Shown here piece by piece: positions 31,765 to 42,794 of a DNA stretch of 64,000 nt (its first letter is position 1; every line of letters begins with the position of its first letter). Origin of the DNA: Stachybotrys elegans (lineage: Eukaryota; Ascomycota; Sordariomycetes; Hypocreales; Stachybotryaceae); assembly GCA_020746835.1 (NCBI GenBank), contig JAGPNK010000017.1:1-64000 (forward strand). The letters run 5' to 3'. A program made the position numbers and the translations under genes. Below the pieces are notes generated by a model. It did no database searches. It was not told the origin of the DNA and was given only the letters and a program-made list of their open reading frames with translations.

Positions 31765-32948
31765 AACACTCTGACAACTCAGGAAATCATGGATTCCGAC
31801 TCAGGCAAACCCATATTCCGGGGTTAAGGTGGATCGTTCGGAGGACCAGTGTCTGCTTACATTTGCCACGTTTCATCATGACGTTGGTAGTTATACTTTT
31901 CTTTCTCTTTGACTTTCAAGGGTCCAAGAAGCTTTAGTGCTTTTACCTGTTGGTCTAGGTATAGGCACTCTAATAGACTAACTAAGGGTATTTCCCTTGG
32001 TTAGCTATAAAACCCTAGTATAGTATTAGAAAGCGGCTTAGCCACTTTTTATTTCGCTTGGATATAAAAGATAGCTATAGCTTATTTTCAATGATATATA
32101 TTTTCCCTATAAAGATATTACTGGATTACTATAGAATAAAGTTATAGAGTGGGCTGCTAACTGCTATATCACATGGAAATATGCGCCTCAGACCGACTCC
32201 TGGTAGGCGTCAGGTGAATATGGATAATCTGTTTTGCAGGATAGTCTTAGCTATTTGAGAGCAAAGTATACAGGGCCAGCACATTCACGTTTCTGCCGTT
32301 GCTTGCTCCGCATCGGGCACAAGATGAGGAATTCCCTCATCTTGACTGAAACCTAAACAACAGCGTGGCAAATAACACGCAGTGGGTGGCTAGATACCGG
32401 GGAAAGGCGGATAAGGGCGATACAGTTGGTAGCTAGAGACATGGAATAGGCCGTTGGGGGCTATACATGAAGACGGAGGCGGGATGCATCACGTCCAATG
32501 CAAACTTGCCCCCGTTTCGGAGTGGTCATACCAAAGCACATAAATCCTAACCCCCAGGCTACAAAATAGGTGCTGAGGGCTGGAACCAGAGTGTGGAAGT
32601 TGATGCATTCTTGCTGCTATAATCCAAGGTTGAGCCGCCAGACAACATCAAGTCCCGGAGTTAGCGGCGGAGATAGCGGCGGACCATCAAGTAATACGGG
32701 GGCCGAAGACGATGGCGTCGGCGGAAGATATACAAACCAGCATGATCCAAGACAGCCATTGCGGTACCCGTGTTGTGCGAACTTGAGCACTTGCTTTGAT
32801 TCGATTGAGCAAGTTAATACCACCGCAATGTCCGATAGCAGCAAACTACAAAATGTGCCGATTCCTGGACTCATAACGTCCCAAAATATCCCAAGCAACT
32901 CTTCCATCTTCAAGAAAGGCCTCAGCTCCACACTCAAATAACTTCATT
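31765..32948. other. Gene-poor region with AT-rich insert
   Basis: Contains the AT-rich relic at 31940-32160. The 123-codon plus frame at 32570-32941 and its antisense partner lack domains and are not called. Confidence 0.4.
31940..32160. repeat. AT-rich relic with hairpin (possible RIP-hit repeat fragment)
   Basis: Composition resembles the RIP block at the left end of the window (many TA steps, e.g. TATAGCTTATTTTC). It includes an 11-bp inverted repeat with one mismatch and a 5-nt loop at 31978-32004 (CTAACTAAGGG ... CCCTTGGTTAG). No coding motif was found, so the element type is unknown. Confidence 0.4.
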
Positions 32949-34041
32949 ATGTCTGCTCAGGTGAATATCCAAGTCCGTCAACTAGGCCGCGATGGCCCTC
33001 GGGTCCCACGCATCGGCCTGGGATGCGTCCCTCTTGGCGGAGGAGCCTACGGCCTCGCCGCGTCCAACGAAGAGCGACTGGAATTCCTGGACAAGGCGTA
33101 CGAGACGGGCTCGACATTTTGGGACATGGGTAAGATCTTCTCTCGACTGTGGCGTTCGTGCTAATAGTGCGTGTACAGCCGATGAGTACGCTGATGCCGA
33201 AGACGTCGTCGGAATGTGGCTTGCGGCCAACCCCGACAAGCGCAAGGACATTACCGTCTGCACCAAATTCGGAATACGCTCTAACCGCAAAGAAATAGCC
33301 ACCAAAAGCATCACTATTGACTCATCGCCTGAGTACTGTCGCCAGGCGCTGGAAAAGTCGTTGCGCCGCCTTGGGGTGTCGTATGTTGATATCTACTACA
33401 TCCACCGCCTCGATGGCGTCACGCCAATCGAAAAGACCATGGAGGCCCTAGTAGAGCTCAAAAATGCTGGGAAGATCAAGCATATTGGACTCAGTGAGTG
33501 CAGCGCCAACTCACTGCGCCGCGCTCATGCTGTCCACCCCGTCGCATGCGTCCAGCTTGAATACAGCCTATTCTGCACCGTCATCGAGACACCCGAAGTT
33601 GGGGTCTTGCAGGCTGCCCGAGAACTTGGGATAGCCGTCGTGGCGTACAGCCCTCTAGGCTCAGGTATCCTCACTGGCTCGCTCCGCACCCCTGAGGACT
33701 TCTCTAAGCCAGGTGACTTGCGCGGCATGGTTCCCAAGCTATCACCAGCCAATCTCTCGACCAATGTGGCCATTGTCAACAAATTCACCGAGATTGCGAC
33801 GGCCAAGGGCGTCACGACCAGCCAGCTTGCTTTGGCCTGGCTCCTTGCGCAGGGCGACGACGTTTTCCCTATCCCAGGCACCACAAAGGTTCATCGCATG
33901 GAAGAGAATATGGGTTCCATGGCAGTAACATTGACCAGCGAGGAAGAGAAAACGCTTCGAGACTTGGCAAAAGGTGTGGCGGGCAAGCGCGTTCAGGAAC
34001 TGCTTGGTCACACGTTTGGGGACACTCCAGCATTGGAATAA
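32949..34041 (+). CDS. Aldo/keto reductase
   Basis: Cytosolic NAD(P)H-dependent reductase of carbonyl compounds. Exons 32949-33129 and 33179-34041 (49-bp intron) give 347 aa. The catalytic tetrad is visible as D59 and Y64 (FWDMADEYADAED), K90 (TVCTKFG) and H136 (DIYYIHRLD). VAYSPLGSGILTG and FPIPGTTKVHRMEENM are the C-terminal (beta/alpha)8 and cofactor motifs. The best fit is the AKR13/YakC-type branch, judged from the sequence style alone. It lies convergent with a Zn2Cys6 regulator gene (103 bp between stop codons). The natural substrate is unknown. Confidence 0.92.
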
Positions 34042-34143
34042 TGTATAGGTGATTGGTGTCTGGCAATATAAACCCATCAGGTTCTTGGTCAATATACTGG
34101 TAGGGTGAGGCAACGTACACTGCGCGGCTTCAAAGTACCTGTC

Positions 34144-35931
34144 TCACCACTCGCATATATCCCAGACGTTCATGTCATCAGGAAGATTGCCGTCGAAGAC
34201 ATTGCCCGGCCTCTCCAAGTCATCATTCGATGGGTGGTTGAGGGAATGTTGCAAGTCTCCGACATGAGGCTCTGGGAGCGCAACTCGTAAAGCCCTCAAT
34301 ACACCAAGATAAGGCAAAACCAACTCTGCCCCGCCTTGCTTCACTCCATCCCACGTGTACATCTCTCCATTGGCTACCTCGGATTCAATTTGAAGCAACC
34401 ATTTGAGAGTTTCGGCACTGTTGTCGTTCCCCAAGATACCCAGGGCTTTTTTTACAAGGTCAAGGTCTTGTGGTCTCTGATGCTCAAGCATATTGGTTAA
34501 AGGGGCTCCGTGCCCGTTGATATGCGCGAGCAGAAGCGCCGCGGAGGTGATATAAGCTTTGGCGTCAAGCCCTCTGTATAACGAGCCGATGTGACAGGAC
34601 CGGATATTGATCACGCACTGAAGAACCTCACGGCATGTCGCTGGAATCACCGACTTGCTGTATGACGCGTCGTCCACTTTCTTCTGATCGCGAAGCTCGT
34701 AAACGAGGTAAGGCAGGTGTAGGTTAAGGAGAAGCCAGTAGTGATTCAGCTGGAGGAGAATTCGCCCGGTCTCCAGTCGGAAGGCCTCATCAGTCATGGT
34801 GTGCAACTGTGAAGTCAATGCCCACCACCCGGCGGGGAGTATTCTTGTTGCTCGCTTCATGACGGAATCTAGAGCTTGTGTCTCAGTGTAATCCAGATCG
34901 ATCCCATGCCTCTGCCATCGCATGTTTCTGAAAATAACTCGACCAGAGACATGAATAAGCATGTTTTCGAATTTTTCGAAGTCGTCGGATTGCATGCCGC
35001 AGAAGCCGTCTTCGAGGTCTGGAACATGCGGAAGACCCAGGTCCAGAGAGAGGAAGCGATCGCAGGTGAGCAGTCTACGCCACTTGGTTGCATTCTTGCC
35101 GTCGACTCCGTTGAGCTGGTTCATGCCGACAAGCTGGGCTATGGCGATTGCACGGCGGGACCTGAGCCAGGAAGCTTTCTGATCCCCTTTATTGGAATAA
35201 AAGACTACTTCAAGAAGGAGCAGTTCGACGCCTTGGGGGGAGTCCATGAGGACATCGAGCGAGGACACATGACGAGAGACCATCTCGGCGCAATTTGAGG
35301 CCTTGAGCTGCGCTTCGGGCGCATTATCCGATTGCTGTAGACAGAGGGCATAGTGGATGAGTTGCAGAGCGAACTGTAGCGGATGTGCTCCCGGCGGCGG
35401 GCACTTTGACGTCTGGCTAAGGTCATTCGAGCTCAGTCGCAAGATCTGCCGAGATACATGAGCGTAGTTTCCCTGGAAATGAACGCTATTTAGTTGTTCT
35501 GGCGATGGGAAAACAGAGTGTAGATATGAGCTGATGCTGATGGTTGACTTGGACGGCGACGACAAGACAAGAGGGAATCGATCCGCCTCGACTGTAGGCA
35601 TAGATGCTACTTGTCGCTGGTGAACCAGTTGTTCGACAAGATCCTCGACATGGCGGAGTCGAGCGGCAGCCCCATGGCCAGTCTCCTGGTCGTCCTGATC
35701 ATCCTGATCATCCTCCTCGAACTCCTGGCTCCGGCATGGCAAGTCGCGCTGGCGGCAAAAGAGACACTTGGTCGCTGGCGGTTTAATCTCACATCGCTTC
35801 TTGCGGCGTTTGCACTCCCAGCAACTGAAGGTGCCCTTCCGGATCTTCCGGCGCCTTGAAATGGGTGTCGCGCGTGATCTGCTCGGGGCGTTCATGTCTC
35901 TAACAGGTATGGGTATGTGGATGCAATGCAT
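34144..35931 (-). CDS. Zn2Cys6 transcription factor
   Basis: A single exon of 595 aa. The zinc cluster is C37-x2-C40-x6-C47-x8-C56-x2-C59-x6-C66 with a basic leader (SRRRKIRKGTFSC). An Asp-rich run (EEDDQDDQDDQE) and a short helical segment that could dimerise (RLRHVEDLVEQLVHQ) follow. The rest is the weakly conserved fungal-specific middle region without a clear MHR motif. A second in-frame ATG at 35895 would remove 12 residues and may be the real start, as it directly precedes the basic leader. It ends beside the aldo/keto reductase gene in convergent orientation. The target is unknown. Confidence 0.85.
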   Translation of the reverse strand: MHCIHIPIPVRDMNAPSRSRATPISRRRKIRKGTFSCWECKRRKKRCEIKPPATKCLFCRQRDLPCRSQEFEEDDQDDQDDQETGHGAAARLRHVEDLVEQLVHQRQVASMPTVEADRFPLVLSSPSKSTISISSYLHSVFPSPEQLNSVHFQGNYAHVSRQILRLSSNDLSQTSKCPPPGAHPLQFALQLIHYALCLQQSDNAPEAQLKASNCAEMVSRHVSSLDVLMDSPQGVELLLLEVVFYSNKGDQKASWLRSRRAIAIAQLVGMNQLNGVDGKNATKWRRLLTCDRFLSLDLGLPHVPDLEDGFCGMQSDDFEKFENMLIHVSGRVIFRNMRWQRHGIDLDYTETQALDSVMKRATRILPAGWWALTSQLHTMTDEAFRLETGRILLQLNHYWLLLNLHLPYLVYELRDQKKVDDASYSKSVIPATCREVLQCVINIRSCHIGSLYRGLDAKAYITSAALLLAHINGHGAPLTNMLEHQRPQDLDLVKKALGILGNDNSAETLKWLLQIESEVANGEMYTWDGVKQGGAELVLPYLGVLRALRVALPEPHVGDLQHSLNHPSNDDLERPGNVFDGNLPDDMNVWDICEW

Positions 35932-36721
35932 ATCATGAGCTGTCCAGATTGGTCTGCCGGGAATTCCGGACGAGATGGGTAGGTCAGCGGCATAAACTTT
36001 ATCCGCTCCTTGAGCGTAAAGCCTTCAGTCGCTATTTTCATGTGTATTATTGGGCATATTCTAATGTCGCTTCCGACTGACAGCAAGACTATCTGCTGTA
36101 GGGTAAGTCATCATGGCACAACTTACACAGTCCATCACATCCATCACATATCATAAACCTCTGCTGGACTATATTTCTCTGGCTCTGGTGCGGCTTTCAA
36201 TCAAATGCAGACGTTTCCGCGACTTGAACCGAGCTTGGCACCCTACTTGTTTAATTGCAAGGGGGCAGTTATGATGATCGGAAACGCCAAGTTTTCACCG
36301 GGCCATTTCCCCAACACAACCAAGCCCCCTAGCTGATCCTATCCTTTTGTGTTTGAGGGCATTGTTGGAGTTGCCTGTGATCGTCGCCCAAGCCTGCCAG
36401 CATTAGCATGGCCTTAATTCTTCCGGTACAAATGCAACACTACCTTCTCGGTAGGGACACGACCGACAGCTTTTGCAGCTCCAAGTCCGGTAATTGCATC
36501 ATGCCAAGCTGTCCCTCGTGTGGTTGGACTTGCAATTGTTGCTTGGAAGGCCCTCATTGTCGCGGTTAGATTGATGCATGATTAATGGTTCTCCACTGTC
36601 AATGAAGCTTTAAACAGCCCATCCCCGACCCAAGTCCTCCAGTCTGCGACTTGATCGACGCCCTACCGACCATCTTGTTTCTTACCCCCAAGGTGATCGC
36701 GCAATTGAAGAGACTCTCAAC
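35932..36721. other. Intergenic 0.8 kb, divergent promoters
   Basis: Shared upstream region of the Zn2Cys6 gene (minus) and the beta-helix gene (plus). No gene, RNA or repeat is supported. Confidence 0.4.
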
Positions 36722-37786
36722 ATGTTTCGAAACGTTGCTCTTATTGCAGCGCTCGCACTCGCCTCCATGGCCAATGCGCAGTGCGGCGCCGGTTCGCCAG
36801 ATGCCACAGTCTCTGGTGAAGGCAGCTACACTGCTACCGTAGGCGCGGAAACTGTCTATACTGGAACCGACTATTTGGCCGCCATCACGACGGCACTCGA
36901 CGCCATCACGAGTGGCCAGCGTCTTTCAGTATTGGCATCAGGCTCTATCGGTGATGGAACGGTCAGCATCACCAGCGGCAAGACGTTCGAGGTCTGCGGT
37001 GTCATGGACGTAGGCTTCAGAACCGGGCGCGGGGCTGTCGAAGTTACGGATAGCAGCGACGTGTCGATTCCCTATCTTACCATGACCGGCGCCCCGTACT
37101 TTGGGTTCCGATTCTTTGGTGTCAACAACCTCTCGCTGGGAGACATCACACTCAACCTGAGCGGCGGTCTCGGTATTCGTTTTGAGCGCGACGAAGCCCC
37201 CAACACCAACGTTAACATGGGCACCATCACGGTAACAGGCGCTGGGAGCCACGCAGTCGAAACCTGGAACATTGACGGGCTGACCATCGGATCTGTAATT
37301 GCCCGAGACGTTGGCGAATGTGGCCTATTGATCCAGGAGACGACAAACGCGCAAGTCGGACTAGTCGACGGCGACAATGTGGCAGCCGGCAATGGCTACG
37401 CCACGCTCCGATTTGCCAACAACAATGGACAACTGCCAGACGGTTCCTACACAACCACGAATATCTTTGTCGACAGGGTCATTTCTCGTGGCGGAGGACG
37501 TGGCATCTTCTGTGTTTCCATGTCTGGAGCTGCTGAAATCGGCAACATTGATCTTGCCGACAATGGTAACAACGCCATCTTGATTGAAAACTGCTATAAT
37601 CTAGCTATTCGAGGTGGTGTTATCAATGGCGGCGGCGAGGTCCGAGTCTCGGCTCGAAGCGAGTTCCCGAATACCAGTGGTATTTTTGTCGAATTGGAGG
37701 TCAACGATAACACGGTTAGGGAATCCCCCTGTGCCGAGAATATCCACTGGGGGATTACTGGTAATGCTGCTATACAGGTGTGCTAG
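36722..37786 (+). CDS. Secreted right-handed beta-helix protein (pectate-lyase-like fold)
   Basis: A single exon of 354 aa. The signal peptide (about 1-19) ends at ANA-QC. The rest is a ladder of short repeating strands rich in Gly, Asn, Thr, Ile and Val (e.g. NNLSLGDITLNLSGGLGIRF, DGLTIGSVIARDVGECGLL), as in parallel beta-helix polysaccharide-active proteins. Cys pairs near both ends (QCGAG, FEVCGVMD; ESPCAENIHW, IQVC) may cap the helix. No catalytic set of a named PL or GH28 family is evident, so the activity is open: lyase, hydrolase or non-catalytic adhesin. A homologous family of about 350-residue secreted ascomycete proteins is expected. Confidence 0.8.
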   Translation: MFRNVALIAALALASMANAQCGAGSPDATVSGEGSYTATVGAETVYTGTDYLAAITTALDAITSGQRLSVLASGSIGDGTVSITSGKTFEVCGVMDVGFRTGRGAVEVTDSSDVSIPYLTMTGAPYFGFRFFGVNNLSLGDITLNLSGGLGIRFERDEAPNTNVNMGTITVTGAGSHAVETWNIDGLTIGSVIARDVGECGLLIQETTNAQVGLVDGDNVAAGNGYATLRFANNNGQLPDGSYTTTNIFVDRVISRGGGRGIFCVSMSGAAEIGNIDLADNGNNAILIENCYNLAIRGGVINGGGEVRVSARSEFPNTSGIFVELEVNDNTVRESPCAENIHWGITGNAAIQVC

Positions 37787-37992
37787 AAGAAGGGCGCCAC
37801 ACCCATCTGTGCATCATTCAGGTTTGGAAGGCGAGACATAGTGGCAGGATCAGGTATCATCTTGATTGTAGAATTATTATTATGTCTAACTATTCAAGCA
37901 CTGTTACTCCAGCCGAGCTATACATGCACCCGGTATTGATACAACCGAATACTGCCTTCAGCAACCCGGTACTGAAAATATAGGCCGGGGTA

Positions 37993-39905
37993 TCAAAAGT
38001 GAGGAGCATTGAGAATAAGACCCATCAGGCAGCCTGCAAGGGTCCCAGCAATAGGGATCGTCATGATCCAGCCAAACATGAGCAAACCGACACGCTGCCA
38101 GTTGACAGCCTTGATCGTGCCATTGCAAAGGCCAACACCAACAGTAGCACCAGTGATACACATGGAAGTCGAAACAGGGAGGTGCTGCTGAGAAGCCAGA
38201 AGAACAGTAATGGCAGCGCCCATCTCCATGGAACATCCACGGCTAGGAGAGTGGTAGGTGATCTTGTTGCCCATAACTGCGTTCACTTGTCAGTCGCGGA
38301 ACTCGTCAAACAGAAAGCAGATGACATACCCTTCATGATGTTGTAGCCGTAGGTGACGAAGCCAATAGACAGGCAGAGAGCAAGGACAGCCAGCTGCCAG
38401 ATAGGAACTGGTGCCTTGGCCTCGTTGGCCTTGCCGGTAGACCAGGCGGCATACATAGCAGCCCAAGGACCAACCGAATTGCCAATGTCGTTGGCACCGT
38501 GGGCAAAGGAGGCAGTGCAGGCTGTGAGAACTTGAATAAAAGCATAGCTGTGCTCAACTTCGTTGCTGTACTTCTCGGCGTGGCTGTAAACACGAGCCAT
38601 GCGAGCACCCTCAGGGGTGCCAAGAACGCCAGTCTGAGAAGCGTGGATATCGTAGTTGACACCATAGAGAGCTCCGACAACCACCATGGCGGGCAGGCGA
38701 ACGAAGAACCGCCTGATGTTGTGCAGCTCATAGATTGAACCGGCGCCCATGGGGTTGTCGCGGAGAGTGCGCATAGCCCAGCCAAGCGGGCCCCCCTTCT
38801 GGATCATCTTCTCATGCATGCGCTGACGACCTTGGTCCATGAGCTTCCTGTAGGTCTCCTGTGTAGGCTCGAGCTCAGTAACCCTCTGGTCCTTGTTGGC
38901 CTCAACGTCAAGGACCTTCTTCTCATCGCGCTCCTCGGAGTCGACGGGGGCAATGGACAGATCGTCCTCCTGGACGACAGCATAGTTGCGGACGTTGGCC
39001 TTCTCAGCCTCAGCAGGGATGGGGCGCCTGAGAAGCGCAGGACCTTGGATCATGTGGTACCAGCGAAGGGACTGATCCTTTCTGATGATGAGGCAATAAA
39101 GGTAGGGAACGAAAAAGATGATGGAGAGAAGACAGACACCAGCGCCGGTTCCCGCAACGACGGATCCAACCCACCAGCCAGGCCGATCAGAGAGCTTGAA
39201 CTGAGGCGACCCCTTGTAGACAATGGAAAGAGTGCAAATGCAGGCAGCCAGGAGGAACCAGAACGGCGAAGTGTAGACAGACCACTGGACTGGGCTGGCG
39301 CGCATGTGCACGACAAACTTGATGAGGAGGAAGATGGTCGATGCGAATCCGGCCGAAATCAGAGGGGCGAGACCAAGGCCAGCAAAGATGGCTCCCAGGC
39401 CCTTGCCTTCGTTCCAGCCCCATTGGACGTGGGAGGCGCCCACGGTAGCAACGCCAACACCCGCAACGGCAGAGATGATGGAGTAACTGGACGAGACGTG
39501 GGTAGAGTGGATGGTGCACCACATGACCCAAGAGGAGGCGGCGGCAATGGCGCAGGCAAAGGCGAGAAGCTGAACGCCCGCGTTACCCTGGAAGGCGTCG
39601 AGCGGGATGATCCCGTCTTTGATGGTCGAAGCGGTACGGGCACCGGTGGCAATCGCGCCAGCCATCTCGCAGACGGTGGCTAGGACCATGGCCCATCGGT
39701 AGGAAATGGATCGAGAGGAAACGCTGGTGGCCCAGGAGTTGGCAACATCGTCTGTAGGGTCGCAAGTCAGTGTCTTGGCATAAACATGTGAAGGGAGATA
39801 AGAGACGAGTTGGATGGGCTTACTGGCACCGTTGTTGAAGGCATCGAGCATGGCAAATACGGTGCCGATGCCGAAGATGTAGTCGTACTGGGTGAGTTGT
39901 GGCAT
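37993..39905 (-). CDS. pho-4: PHO-4/PHO89-type Na+/phosphate symporter
   Basis: High-affinity phosphate uptake at the plasma membrane (PiT family). Exons 39905-39824, 39751-38330 and 38276-37993 give 595 aa in phase. Two family signatures are present: GANDVANSWATS near the N-terminus (split by intron 1) and HGANDIGNSVGPW in the second half. About ten TM segments flank a large hydrophilic loop (about residues 270-390) rich in Glu, Lys and Gln, as in fungal members. The C-terminal exon carries EMGAAITVLLASQ and STSMCITGATVGVG. An upstream in-frame ATG at 39929 exists, but 39905 matches the usual short N-terminus. CACGTG sites upstream fit control by a NUC-1/Pho4-like bHLH factor. Confidence 0.93.
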
Positions 39906-40061
39906 GGTGTCGACGTGTGGCTTAGGCAATGATATTGAACTTGTGCTTTTGCCTAGAGGACGCCGTGCGCTGGTCTACTTGTCTGCTGTCGATGGCCTGC
40001 TGAAGACGAAAGTTCTGGCACGGGAGGGTAAACCACATGTTATATTCCACTCTGAAGCACC

Positions 40062-40067
40062 CACGTG
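40062..40067. promoter_or_regulatory. CACGTG E-box upstream of the phosphate symporter gene
   Basis: A palindromic CACGTG 157 bp upstream of the symporter start. Neurospora NUC-1 and yeast Pho4 are known to bind CACGTG at phosphate-starvation genes. Further copies are at 40700-40705 and 41203-41208. Confidence 0.5.
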
Positions 40068-42794
40068 CTGTCCATGAGGCCGCGCATCGGCCGTATCGAA
40101 TGTCAAAACGGTCCGGCACCCGGATAAGTCGGCAGGAAGAGAGTCGCCTCCCCGAAATAGTTGACCGAAGAGCACAACAGCAGCTCCTTGTTGGCAACAT
40201 GGGGGACCCGCAGGAAGGGGACTGACGCGTTTGCTGCAGCATGCATCGGACGGCGGGCCTGCTCAGAAATGGAATTAGCTCCCGTTAGATTCCCAACGAC
40301 GGGGGCCCGTTACTACGTGACCGTGCCACCGGGTGTGGTGTGCCGCCTCACATTGAACTAGAGCCTGCCTCATGTGGGACAAGCTGGCGTCGCCGGAGAG
40401 CACGTTGCGCAGAGAAGCAACACGGATGGCCAGCGGTTTGGCACTAGCAGAGATTAGTGGTGGGTACGGGGCCATGAATAAACTTTACAAGGAGATGATA
40501 GAGATGCCATTCTGATGGCCTTTTCTCTCTCTTTGTTATGCTTAATCGCTGTTGCGTGGAAAGTTGGACGACTGGGTCTGGCGCCCACCTGAGTGCTCGT
40601 ATGTTCGGGCTGCTCTTTGCTGCAGTTCCAAAGCAGAAAGGGTTCATTCATTGCTCTCAGTCTTCAAAAGCGCTGTTCATCTACATAGGATTTGATTCAC
40701 ACGTGTCGTTGCTAGTCGCTGGTTGATGCCAAGTCCGCCATGTCGTCAGTCCCGCCCGTTCCCGTCTCGGCGTCTCTGGGCCTCGTGGATGGCCGCACCA
40801 TTCACATGAAACCCTTGCCTGGCTGAGCCGTAAATGGTAGTCCAGGCACGCGACCACATTCTGAGCCCGACCTTTGGCTTAGAGCTTTCAACATCTTGGC
40901 GGACCAGATTATGTCGGGCTGTTCTTGTTGTATCAATCTTATTGTTGGACTAGAAGTCTGTTATTCTCTTCCCCAACGCCTAGGTCTCCTCTCATTTAAA
41001 TTAATGTTGTCACTTAAGAGCCAGAACACTGTGACGTTCTCCCAACCCTCAATAGCTGGCCAGCTGAGCAGCAATCAGCGAGATGGGCTAAACCAGGGAA
41101 ACCGGGGCCTCCATGACAGCCAGTCGATCTAGTCCCCCGAGCCCCGTTTGCCTCCCCACAACCCTCCTCGAGCTAGACGATGGATTGTCGGGAGAACCCA
41201 CCCACGTGCTTCGCATCTCGACGTTGCTTGGTTGGCCTCCTGCATGATTTCTCAATTTCAGGATTCAACTATCTACAATCCCTCACATCTCGGATAACTC
41301 GTGCCGTGAGCTTTGAGCACCGAACCTGACTGCCTCAAGGCGATTCTACCCCTTAGGACTGTCCGTAACGGCGATTCGACCGACCGGCGTCGTATTGGTT
41401 CCCGACAGCCGCTAGAAGCAGCTAATATATTTGTTGTAGCTGTGCATGTTCTGGGGTCTAGAGCTGGATAAAAGAGCGCCACCGGTCCGATATTCCCGCA
41501 GGCACGGCAAACTAACATTTCCTTTTCCTCCTCTGCTACTTGCGAATAAGCCACAAATATCCACCTGCTTCGGTTGTCGCAGCTGCGCTAATGGTGACCT
41601 GAGCATCTGGCCTAATTGGCCCACAATCACATCAAAAGAGTTGTCTTCCTGGAAGTCAACACTTGAGTTGCCGTCACTTCTTTCATCAGCAGCCCAATCC
41701 ATCACCGCCAAGGAGTCGCTCATTATCGTCAATAACACCCACAGCAGGCCCCCTGCTTCTCTAGGCTATGTGGCCGCTGGGATACATGTAGGCGTAGGAG
41801 ATCCCATCGGAGGACGCAACGCTTATATACCGCCAAACCCCAGCGATTGGCATCCCCTAGGCTGTTGGATCCGGGCCAAACATAGAGCCAGTTGGAAATG
41901 TCTCCCATCCCAATTCACTTGAATATAGGATGGAGCCTCCACAGTTGCTTCTGTCTTGGACAAGGGGAGCATAACGTCACTAGTTCCACCAAGTGAGACT
42001 CCTTAGCTCCCGCCATGATGTCTCGGACTGTTAGAAATGTTTAAGACGCAAAATATCCAGATTGGATGACTCCGGCAATTTTACTTACACAGTTAACGAG
42101 CTAGCCGAGCTTGTCCGTACACACTAATACTAGTGATGGATTCCAAGGGTCTTTGTGTGGAAGGAAGTGCAAGACATGACTCTATGAGGAGTATTAAATT
42201 TCATCGTCTGTTTCTACTAACTCACTTTCCAGCCTGTATTTTCTTCCGTGGAAAACTGACGACTCCTGCCAATCTACTTAGGATGTCTCGCACAAAACAT
42301 AGTATCATGCTTTGATGACCCCCCTCTATGGAACCTACTCCCTTTTGTGTATTCCTCCAACTTGCATGGAGTGTCAGCCCTGGCACTGATTGATAAGCAC
42401 CAAGTGCATATGTATTCTTTATTTGGACCAGAAAGCTGCTAGATAATGGCGTACTCTACAGAATGCCTCTCACTCCACCGTCCGATTGAGACATTCGGTG
42501 GAAGGTGTCTGAGCCATATGTTGCAACAACCATTTAGCGTCGAGTCTTGAATACCTCCCGAATTTCTTTCCGGGAGACTAAGACCGATTCCCAAGGGTAG
42601 CAAATCATATTTGAGATGTTAGGTCCCAACTGAACACACTGCTTCAACCGTCTCCCTTGTGTGTCTTACAGGAGATGTATCCAAAGGGTACAGTGTAGGG
42701 ATGGAAGGTCGCCGCTGTGCTGTTAAATGCCATTGATATCCCATCTGGAGGATAGAGAATTGTTCAAAAAACTCTCTTACCAGAGCCCAGCATC
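40068..42794. other. Long intergenic region (2.7 kb)
   Basis: No frame has domain support. The longest (41446-41922, 158 codons, plus) has an odd composition and no recognisable motif. It contains two further CACGTG sites. The right end is the promoter of the glycosyltransferase gene. I see no RNA gene or transposon. Confidence 0.4.

Noticed and set aside
32570..32941. 123-codon plus-strand frame just upstream of the aldo/keto reductase, and its antisense partner
   Set aside because: Neither shows a domain, and both lie in what should be the reductase promoter.
38814..39683. 289-codon plus-strand frame
   Set aside because: It is antisense to the conserved phosphate symporter exon, with low-complexity Asp/Gly/Arg composition and no domain. 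It is a codon-bias shadow.
41446..41922. 158-codon plus-strand frame in the long intergenic region
   Set aside because: No recognisable motif, atypical composition, and no neighbouring exons. It is possible but unsupported.
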